A DNA stretch of 5,401 bases. Source: Candidatus Gastranaerophilales bacterium (GTDB lineage: Bacteria > Cyanobacteriota > Vampirovibrionia > Gastranaerophilales > CAJFVJ01). The notes below the pieces were generated by a model, which saw only the letters and a program-made list of their open reading frames with translations, was not told where the DNA came from and made no database searches. The position numbers and the translations under genes are program-made. The DNA is taken from positions 1 to 5,401 of the forward strand of contig JAQUTS010000124.1 of NCBI GenBank assembly GCA_028694275.1. The letters are read 5' to 3'. Shown here in pieces: positions 1-5,401 of this stretch. The stretch's first letter is position 1. The number at the start of each line of letters is the position of its first letter.

Positions 1-1764
1 CTCAAAACCGTTTTCTTTTATCGCCCAAGCCGCATGCACAGAGCAATAATCAAACTCTATCCCCTGACCGATACGAATAGGGCCTGAGCCTAAGACGATT
101 ATATTTTGTTTATCAGATTTTTGGCCAATCTCGCACTCCTCATTATATGTAGAGTAATAATACGGCGTCTGAGCCTCAAACTCAGCGGCACAAGTATCGA
201 CTATTTTGAAGGAAGCTTCAATTTTATTATTTTTTCTAAATTCTTCTATTTCTTGCTCAGATTTGCCCATAAGCAAAGCTATTTCAGAATCCAAAAAACC
301 TAATTCTTTGGCCTTTAAGTACACATCATAAGTGAGCTCTGCACTTTTTAAAGAAGTCTCAAATTTGACCAAATTTCTAAACTTTGCAATAAACCACCTG
401 TCGATTTTGGTGATATTGTGAATTTCATCCATATCAACACCGCGATTAAGAGCCTCAGCCATACGAAAAATCCTAAGATCATCTTGAATACTCAACGCAT
501 CAATCAATTCATCAGTCGGAAGCTGCGCAAATCTCGCATCCAAAATACCTGTTTGCTTATCTTCAACAGATGTTACAGCTTTTTTGAATGAACTCTCAAA
601 AGTCCTTCCAATCGCCATAACTTCACCCGTAGCCTTCATTTTGGTACCAAGAACTCTATCTCCGTAGCTGAATTTGTCAAAAGGCCATTTTGGGATTTTT
701 GTAACCACATAATCTATTGCCGGCTCAAATGCAGCAACCGTCTTGCCCGTGATGGCGTTTTTAATTTCGTGCAAATGATACCCGACGGCTATTTTGGTTG
801 TCACCCGTGCAATCGGGTACCCTGTGGCTTTTGATGCAAGGGCTGATGAGCGGCTGACACGAGGGTTTACCTCAATTACATAATACTGATTTGAAACTGT
901 ATCAAGTGCATATTGAACATTGCACCCGCCTTCAATTTTGAGCGCACGGATGATCTTGAGTGCAGATGAGCGAAGCATCTGATAGTCGTTATTTGTAAGC
1001 GTTTGAGACGGTGCCACAACAAAACTGTCGCCTGTGTGAATCCCAATAGGGTCGATGTTTTCCATATTACAAACAATTATGCAAGTATCATTACCATCGC
1101 GCATAACTTCATATTCGACTTCTTTGTAGCCTGCGATGCTTTTTTCAACAAGAACCTGATTAATAGGGCTCATAGCAAGGCCTGAGTGGACAATTTCTTC
1201 GTATTCTTTTTCATCTTTGGCAATACCGCCGCCTGAGCCGCCAAGAGTGTAGGCCGGGCGAATAATTATCGGAAAACCGATTTTTTGTGCAAAAGCCAAG
1301 GCAGAGGGGTAATCAGATACAATTTCGCTCTCAGGAACCGGTTCATCTATTTTTTGCATAAGATTTTTGAAAAGTTCTCTGTCTTCTGCCATTTTTATAG
1401 AATCAATATTTGTCCCAAGAACTTTTACATTGAATTTTTTGAGCACACCCGTATCGCTGAGCCCGACAGCAAGATTTAGACCTGTTTGACCGCCAAGACT
1501 AGCGATAAGGCCATCAGGACGTTCTTTTTTGATGATATATTTGAGCGATTCTACAATCAAAGGCTAAATATAAACCTTATCGGCAATACTTTCATCAGTC
1601 ATAATAGTAGCAGGGTTCGAGTTGACCAAAACAACTTCTATGCCTTCTTCTTTGAGGGCACGACAAGCTTGAACACCCGCATAGTCAAATTCTGCAGCTT
1701 GACCGATAACAATCGGACCTGAACCTATAACTAAAACTTTTTCTATCTGTGAATTTTTTGGCAT
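1..1764 (-). pseudogene. carB: Carbamoyl-phosphate synthase large subunit, interrupted by an in-frame TAG; 3' end outside window
   Basis: CarB uses two ATP to build carbamoyl phosphate from bicarbonate and ammonia supplied by CarA. The ATG at 1762-1764 opens MPKNSQIEKVLVIGSGP, a typical CarB N-terminus, and overlaps carA by 22 bases. After 66 residues a TAG at 1564-1566 interrupts the frame. The frame then continues open for 521 codons to the left edge, so 588 of about 1,070 expected codons are visible. Numbering stays close to E. coli CarB: LGGQTGLN at 90-97, Arg129, RPAYTLGGSGGG from Arg169, metal ligands Glu298 and Asn300 in IEVNPRVSRSSA, an oligomerisation region with DTCAAEFEAQTPYYYSTY from 523, then GSGPIRIGQGIEFDYC from 559 opening the second synthetase half. 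No frameshift, deletion or other stop is seen, and conservation is equal on both sides of the stop. It is labelled pseudogene because of the stop. If the TAG is a sequence error, this is an ordinary functional carB. The ribosome-binding site is weak (purine-rich, no clear GGAGG), so translation may rely on coupling to carA. Confidence 0.85.
1564..1566 (-). other. Premature TAG codon inside carB (codon 67)
   Basis: The minus strand reads ATT-TAG-CCT-TTG where CarB proteins have Ile-Glu-Pro-Leu (E. coli YIEPI, Glu67). One G-to-T change (GAG to TAG) accounts for it; on the plus strand this is CTC to CTA. The same frame is open before and after it, so it is a point change and not an indel. It could be a real nonsense mutation or a base-call or assembly error. 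Confidence 0.9.
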
Positions 1765-2834
1765 TTTTCGCTTTTCACTCTTTCTATTCTACTTATCCAA
1801 TCATCAAAAATCTCATTCGCATCCATTGGCCCAGGAGCCGCCTCAGGGTGAAATTGTACCGCCTCAATATTCAAACTCGGAAAGCTAAACCCTTCAAGCG
1901 TACCGTCATTGAGATTTTTGTAAGTCACTGTCATATTGTGAGGCAAAGACTCTTCTGCAACAGCATAGCCGTGGTTTTGGCTTGTTATGATGACTTTGTT
2001 TGTCTGCAAATTGACAACAGGGTGATTTCCGCCTCTATGGCCGTATTTTAGCTTATATGTTTTGGCTCCCAAAACAAGACTCAAAATCTGGTACCCAAGA
2101 CAAATCCCAAAAATCGAGATTTTGCCCGCAAGCTCTTTCACCGTCTCAATAGCATAAGTTACATCTTCAGGATCACCAGGGCCATTTGATAAAAACACTG
2201 CATCAAAACCTTTATTCAAAATTTCATCAGATTTTACATCGGCCGGAAAAATAGTCAAATCGCATCCTTTTGCAAGAAGGTTATCAATAATATTCTGCTT
2301 GGCACCAAAATCAACAAAAGCCATCTTGATTCCCATATTGTAAATATGCTCTTTTTGATTTCGAGTAACAGTCAAAACAATGTCAGGGTCAGGCTTATAG
2401 GCCATCAGCTCTTCCTTGAGGCTTTCAGAGACAGGCTCTGTTGTCACAACGCAGTTCATAGAGCCGTTTTCACGGATCTTCCGCGTTAAAGCCCTTGTAT
2501 CAAGGCCTGAGATACCCACGATATTATTTTGGCGAAGATATTCATCAGCGGGGAGTTCGCTTTGGTAGTGAGATTCAATCTCACAGGCACTTTTGACGAC
2601 AAAGCCGCGAACAGCAGGTGCGCTGCTCTCAAAATCATCGGGGTTAATTCCATAATTCCCGATTTCAGGATATGTCATTACAATGATTTGCCCAGCATAA
2701 GACGGATCAGTCAAAATCTCTTGATAGCCTGTCATAGACGTATTAAAGACCAACTCACCAAATCTAGTCCCTTCTGCGCCAAAGGATTCGCCCTCATATA
2801 TAGTTCCATCCGTAAGCAAAAGACTTGCTTTCAT
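1743..2834 (-). CDS. carA: Carbamoyl-phosphate synthase small (glutaminase) subunit
   Basis: This is the glutamine-hydrolysing subunit of carbamoyl-phosphate synthetase. It releases ammonia that is channelled to CarB, and the product feeds both pyrimidine and arginine synthesis. It has 363 residues, a normal length (similar to B. subtilis, slightly shorter than E. coli). The N-terminal CPSase small-chain domain covers about residues 1-130, with MTGYQEILTDPSYAGQI at 34-50 and GISGLDTRALTRKIR at 107-121. A class I glutamine amidotransferase domain follows from about 170, with SNGPGDP at 216-222, the nucleophile Cys245 in GICLGYQ, KYGHRGGNHPV at 263-273 and His329/Glu331 in QFHPEA completing the triad. 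The Cys-to-His spacing of 84 equals that of E. coli C269/H353. The start is firm (MKASLLLTDGTIYEG, SD upstream, TAATG overlap with pyrF). The gene ends in TAG at 1743-1745, inside the first codons of carB. Two more in-frame TAGs follow at 1731-1733 and 1725-1727. Confidence 0.97.
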   Translation of the reverse strand: MKASLLLTDGTIYEGESFGAEGTRFGELVFNTSMTGYQEILTDPSYAGQIIVMTYPEIGNYGINPDDFESSAPAVRGFVVKSACEIESHYQSELPADEYLRQNNIVGISGLDTRALTRKIRENGSMNCVVTTEPVSESLKEELMAYKPDPDIVLTVTRNQKEHIYNMGIKMAFVDFGAKQNIIDNLLAKGCDLTIFPADVKSDEILNKGFDAVFLSNGPGDPEDVTYAIETVKELAGKISIFGICLGYQILSLVLGAKTYKLKYGHRGGNHPVVNLQTNKVIITSQNHGYAVAEESLPHNMTVTYKNLNDGTLEGFSFPSLNIEAVQFHPEAAPGPMDANEIFDDWISRIERVKSEKCQKIHR

Positions 2835-3568
2835 TATATTTCTCCCATTTCTTTGTAAATTTTTTGCATCGCATCAAGGCGATTTTCAGCAGCCGTGACA
2901 GCTCTTCCGATAACCAAAAAATCAGCACCTTCTGATAGCGCAACCTTTGGGGTCGCGGCACGTTTTTGATCATTTTTCAAAGACCATTCAGGCCTAATGC
3001 CTGGGCATAGCACCTTAAAATCCTGCCCGCAGACTTCTTTGATTCGACGAGCTTCAAAAGTACTTGCTACAACGCCGTCCAAACCGCTTTCTTTGGCCAA
3101 TTTAGCGAGTTTAAGAACATAATCAGACGCGGTTGATGGTATTTCTAATTCAGCAGCAAGCACCTCATCAGAAATACTCGTCAAAACAGTTACACCAAGG
3201 ACAATAGGTTCTTTGTACCCTAGGTCTTTTGCCGTTGACTTAGCGCTTTGAACAGACGCCTCCATCATCGCCTTACCGCCAAAAGTATGAATATTATAAA
3301 AACTTGCACCTCTTTTGATGATATTTTCTGATGCCTTAGCGACAGTATTTGGAATATCCATCAATTTGACATCGAGGAAAAATTCCAATCCTTGCTCTTT
3401 CATAAAATCAATAATTTCATTACCGTTTTGCGTATAAAGTTGAAGTCCGACCTTGAAAACCCCGACATAGTCTTTAAGTTCAAGAATCATCTCTTTGGCT
3501 TCTTCAAGTGTATCAACATCAAGAGCCAATACGATTTTTTCTTTTATATTTTTATCTATTGTTTGCAT
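2834..3568 (-). CDS. pyrF: Orotidine 5'-phosphate decarboxylase
   Basis: This enzyme decarboxylates OMP to UMP, the last step of de novo UMP synthesis, without a cofactor and normally as a cytoplasmic dimer with TIM-barrel subunits. The length of 244 residues is typical of the short bacterial type (PyrF group 1, like B. subtilis). The active-site pattern is complete: ALDVD with Asp17, FKVG with Lys39, and the catalytic Asp66-x-Lys68-x-x-Asp71 in DVKLMDIPNTV. These match B. subtilis D11, K33, D60, K62 and D65 with a constant offset of six. The phosphate and base-binding parts are CPGIRPEW at 188-195, DQKRAATP at 200-207 and VIGRAVT at 219-225. The start is set by GGAGG six bases upstream. The first 17 bases overlap the end of pyrC, and the TAA stop shares one base with the carA ATG (TAATG). 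It contains no internal stop or frameshift. Confidence 0.97.
   Translation of the reverse strand: MQTIDKNIKEKIVLALDVDTLEEAKEMILELKDYVGVFKVGLQLYTQNGNEIIDFMKEQGLEFFLDVKLMDIPNTVAKASENIIKRGASFYNIHTFGGKAMMEASVQSAKSTAKDLGYKEPIVLGVTVLTSISDEVLAAELEIPSTASDYVLKLAKLAKESGLDGVVASTFEARRIKEVCGQDFKVLCPGIRPEWSLKNDQKRAATPKVALSEGADFLVIGRAVTAAENRLDAMQKIYKEMGEI
2842..2846 (-). promoter_or_regulatory. Shine-Dalgarno site for carA
   Basis: GGGAG on the minus strand lies seven bases upstream of the carA ATG at 2832-2834, inside the last codons of pyrF. It supports that start. The TAATG junction would let terminating ribosomes re-initiate on carA. Confidence 0.7.
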
Positions 3569-4742
3569 ATTGTTCCTCCAAATTTACAAATTCACCGCCC
3601 ACAAAAGAAGCGATTGCCTTGCCCTTCAAGTGCATATTATTAAAGGGGGAAATCTTACATTTTGATCTGAAAGACTTTTCATCCACAACCCATTCAAAAT
3701 CAGGATCTATTATTGTCAAATTGGCTTTTGTACCGACTTTGACACATCCATAATCACAAAGTCCAAGGATTTCAGCAGGATTCAAAGAAAGCTTCTCAAC
3801 CAACTGAGACATACTCAATATCCCATTATGCACAAGTGACATACTAGCACCTAAAGCCGTTTCAAAACCTACAACCCCAAAAGGAGCTTCATCAAAACTA
3901 CGAGTTTTTTCATCCAAGGAATGAGGCGCATGATCAGTTGCGATGCAATCAATAGTGCCGTCTTTGAGGCCTTCTTTGACGGCTGCAACATCTTCTTTGC
4001 TACGAAGAGGCGGATTCATCTTAAAACGACCGTCTTGTGTGACATCAAAACAGTTGAAAGTAAAATAATGAGGCGCAGTCTCACATGTGACATTGAGACC
4101 TTGCTCTTTTGCTTTTCTTATCAAATCAATGGATTTTTTAGTCGAAATATGAGCAAAATGCAATCTTGCACAGCTTTTACGCAAAAGATTGAGCTCTCTT
4201 TCTACAGCAAGTTCTTCTGATAAAGTTTCAGAGTCCTCGGCATGAGATATTATCAAATGGCCTGTTTTTAGAGCCTTTTCATACAAATCCATATTTTCAA
4301 GAGGTCTCCCGTCATCAGAAAAAGCTATTGCACCATGCCCGTATAATGCTTCAAAATCGACTAATTCTTGCCCCTTTAAGCCTTTTGTAATCGCGCAAAT
4401 CTGAAAAAGACCAATCCCTTTTGCTCGAGCATATATCTCATCCAACGTATCAATATTATCAACAACAGGATTTGTATTAGCCATAGGACAAATCGCCACA
4501 TACCCGCCCGCTAAAGCAGAAGCGATGCCTGATTCTATATCTTCTTTATACTCAAACCCGGGTGTGCGCAGATGGCAATGCATTTCAATCATTCCTGAGA
4601 TAATCACTTTGCCGGTCAAATCAATCCCATCAGCATCAATTGTGGGTGAGATTTGGGTAATTACTCCATTATCAATGGAGATATCAAAGATACCATTGAG
4701 GTCGTCCTTAGGGCTTATGATTTTAGCATTTTTTAATATCAT
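3552..4742 (-). CDS. pyrC: Dihydroorotase, class I, compact form
   Basis: This is a zinc-dependent amidohydrolase that reversibly cyclises N-carbamoyl-L-aspartate to dihydroorotate in the cytoplasm. The protein has 396 residues. Visible active-site elements are H55-C-H57-L-R59 (metal and substrate binding), PMANTNPV at 86-93, FSDDG at 141-145 (bridging aspartate), ISHAED at 165-170 (metal His167), HIST at 198-201 (metal His198), ETAPHY at 221-226, MNPPLR at 242-247, TDHAPH at 269-274 (catalytic Asp270) and PFGVVGFET at 287-295. All the metal ligands of a functional class I enzyme are therefore present, so it should be catalytic rather than a PyrC-like non-catalytic partner. Two oddities stand out. 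Thr60 follows the HxHLR motif where Asp or Glu is usual. The stretch between HAED and HIST is about 22 residues shorter than in B. subtilis PyrC. The start shares four bases with the pyrB stop, and the TAA stop lies inside pyrF. Allantoinase is a relative, but the context favours dihydroorotase. Confidence 0.96.
   Translation of the reverse strand: MILKNAKIISPKDDLNGIFDISIDNGVITQISPTIDADGIDLTGKVIISGMIEMHCHLRTPGFEYKEDIESGIASALAGGYVAICPMANTNPVVDNIDTLDEIYARAKGIGLFQICAITKGLKGQELVDFEALYGHGAIAFSDDGRPLENMDLYEKALKTGHLIISHAEDSETLSEELAVERELNLLRKSCARLHFAHISTKKSIDLIRKAKEQGLNVTCETAPHYFTFNCFDVTQDGRFKMNPPLRSKEDVAAVKEGLKDGTIDCIATDHAPHSLDEKTRSFDEAPFGVVGFETALGASMSLVHNGILSMSQLVEKLSLNPAEILGLCDYGCVKVGTKANLTIIDPDFEWVVDEKSFRSKCKISPFNNMHLKGKAIASFVGGEFVNLEEQYANNR
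3575..3579 (-). promoter_or_regulatory. Shine-Dalgarno site for pyrF
   Basis: A consensus GGAGG on the minus strand lies six bases upstream of the ATG at 3566-3568, inside the last codons of pyrC. It fixes the pyrF start even though that start falls 17 bases within the pyrC reading frame. It is the strongest ribosome-binding site in the window. Confidence 0.8.
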
Positions 4743-5401
4743 GCGCCTTCTCCCAAGAGCAGTTCAAGTACTGCCATTCTGATATAGACACCGTTATGCG
4801 CTTGTTCCAATATCACCTTGCCATACTCACCGTCTAAGATGTCAGATGAAAGCTCCACCCCTCTGTTAACAGGCCCCGGATGCATAATAATGATATCGGG
4901 CTTGGCATAATCGCGCAGTTTTGAAAGTGTAAGGCCATAGTCTTTTATGTAATCATCAAGAGGTATTTCTTCTTGAAGTCTTTCATTTTGCACACGCAAA
5001 AACATCGCCACATCGGCTTTTTTGAGTGAAGTTTTGAGATTATTTTCCCAAATTACCCCTTTAATATCATCCGCTCTAAAGTACTTGGGTGCACACAATG
5101 TAACCTTTGCGCCCAGCTTTAAAAGAAGCTCAATATTAGATCTGGCAACTCTTGAATGATAAATATCGCCCACTATGACGATATTTTTGCCTTCAACACT
5201 TCCTAAGTGTTTTTGCATAGTATAAAAATCAAGCAACGCCTGAGTCGGATGGGCGTGGTTACCATCCCCCGCATTTATAAACGCAACGGGACAATCAACT
5301 TCATCGGCGGATTTTTGCACAAATCCAGACTCACTGTGGCGTATTACAACGCCATTTATTCCGATTGCTGACAAATTATCAATGGTGTCTTTCATAGACT
5401 C
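4739..5401 (-). CDS. pyrB: Aspartate carbamoyltransferase catalytic subunit, 5' end outside window
   Basis: This enzyme condenses carbamoyl phosphate with L-aspartate to give N-carbamoyl-L-aspartate, the committed step of pyrimidine synthesis in the cytoplasm. The visible part is 220 residues and runs off the right edge. From recall of the B. subtilis protein, roughly 80 N-terminal residues are missing, including the STRTR carbamoyl-phosphate loop. The first visible residues (ES-MKDT) align with the GETLxDT stretch just after the catalytic lysine loop. Visible signatures are NAGDG...HPTQALLD (carbamoyl-phosphate site), VGDIYHSRVARSN, LRVQNER (aspartate-binding Arg and Gln) and MHPGPVNRGVEL near the C-terminus. 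The style is closer to Bacillus PyrB than to the E. coli enzyme. The ATG at 5393-5395 is internal, not the true start. The gene ends in TGA overlapping the pyrC ATG (ATGA). No pyrI regulatory subunit follows it. The closely related ornithine carbamoyltransferase is excluded by the motifs and by the pyr context. Confidence 0.96.
   Translation of the reverse strand, partial: ESMKDTIDNLSAIGINGVVIRHSESGFVQKSADEVDCPVAFINAGDGNHAHPTQALLDFYTMQKHLGSVEGKNIVIVGDIYHSRVARSNIELLLKLGAKVTLCAPKYFRADDIKGVIWENNLKTSLKKADVAMFLRVQNERLQEEIPLDDYIKDYGLTLSKLRDYAKPDIIIMHPGPVNRGVELSSDILDGEYGKVILEQAHNGVYIRMAVLELLLGEGA
4749..4754 (-). promoter_or_regulatory. Shine-Dalgarno site for pyrC
   Basis: On the minus strand the bases read GGGAGA, with AAGG overlapping its end, six bases before the pyrC ATG. 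The site lies inside the last codons of pyrB. It supports the chosen pyrC start and, with the ATGA stop/start overlap, suggests translational coupling of pyrC to pyrB. Confidence 0.7.

Noticed and set aside
802..819. Short inverted repeat (acccg...cgggt) as a possible hairpin or terminator
   Set aside because: It is only a 5-bp stem inside carB coding sequence with no T-tract, and the bases are explained by the conserved TGYPIARVTT codons.
876..1076. A 66-codon minus-strand frame inside carB in another phase
   Set aside because: It overlaps the conserved CarB metal-binding region in the true frame and has no homology-like features or ribosome-binding site.
1564..1764. The first 66 codons of carB as an independent small protein
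   Set aside because: Its sequence is exactly the CarB N-terminus and the homology continues in the same frame past the TAG, so it is a fragment of carB and not a separate gene.
106..2051. Plus-strand open frames of about 60-100 codons opposite carB and carA
   Set aside because: They lie entirely antisense to strongly conserved genes, show no recognisable domain, and look like shadow frames.
2529..4782. Plus-strand open frames of 81-109 codons opposite pyrF, pyrC and the gene junctions
   Set aside because: They are antisense to intact pyr genes with full motif sets and show low-complexity hydrophobic translations without family resemblance.
5393..5395. ATG as the start of pyrB
   Set aside because: The frame is open to the window edge, and the residues before and after it align to the middle of the N-terminal domain (GETLxDT region), so the true start is outside the window.

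Overview
The whole window is one minus-strand block of de novo pyrimidine (UMP) biosynthesis genes. Read in the direction of transcription, from high to low coordinates, the order is pyrB (5' end cut by the window) - pyrC - pyrF - carA - carB (3' end cut by the window). I see no plus-strand gene, RNA gene, mobile element, CRISPR array or terminator, and no intergenic DNA. Every junction is an overlap: 4 nt for pyrB/pyrC, 17 nt for pyrC/pyrF, 1 nt for pyrF/carA and 22 nt for carA/carB. This looks like a single, translationally coupled polycistronic unit.

The genes cover most of the pathway. CarA and CarB make carbamoyl phosphate from glutamine, bicarbonate and ATP. PyrB joins it to aspartate. 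PyrC closes the dihydroorotate ring. PyrF performs the final decarboxylation of OMP to UMP. Missing from the visible part are dihydroorotate dehydrogenase (pyrD, with or without pyrK) and orotate phosphoribosyltransferase (pyrE). In bacteria with similar clusters these often follow carB, which here would be beyond the left edge. Any promoter, PyrR-type attenuator or other regulator would lie beyond the right edge, upstream of pyrB.

The most notable feature is a single in-frame TAG codon in carB at 1564-1566 (codon 67). It replaces a glutamate that is conserved in CarB proteins. Reading through it, the frame stays open for 521 further codons to the window edge, with all expected CarB motifs and no frameshift. 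This suggests either a very recent nonsense mutation or a sequencing/assembly error. UAG recoding is unlikely: carA ends at a TAG at its expected C-terminus, and no other internal TAG occurs in about 1,800 codons across the five genes.

The organism appears to be a bacterium of lowish GC content (about 40% by eye) with Shine-Dalgarno-led genes and the standard code (TAA, TGA and TAG all used as terminators). PyrB resembles the Bacillus type, PyrC is class I, and the gene order recalls Firmicutes-like pyr operons. An anaerobic Firmicute, or a gut non-photosynthetic cyanobacterial relative such as Gastranaerophilales, would fit. The sequence alone does not decide this. Apart from the carB stop and a compact PyrC, the region is ordinary core metabolism, and I see no sign of a novel system.
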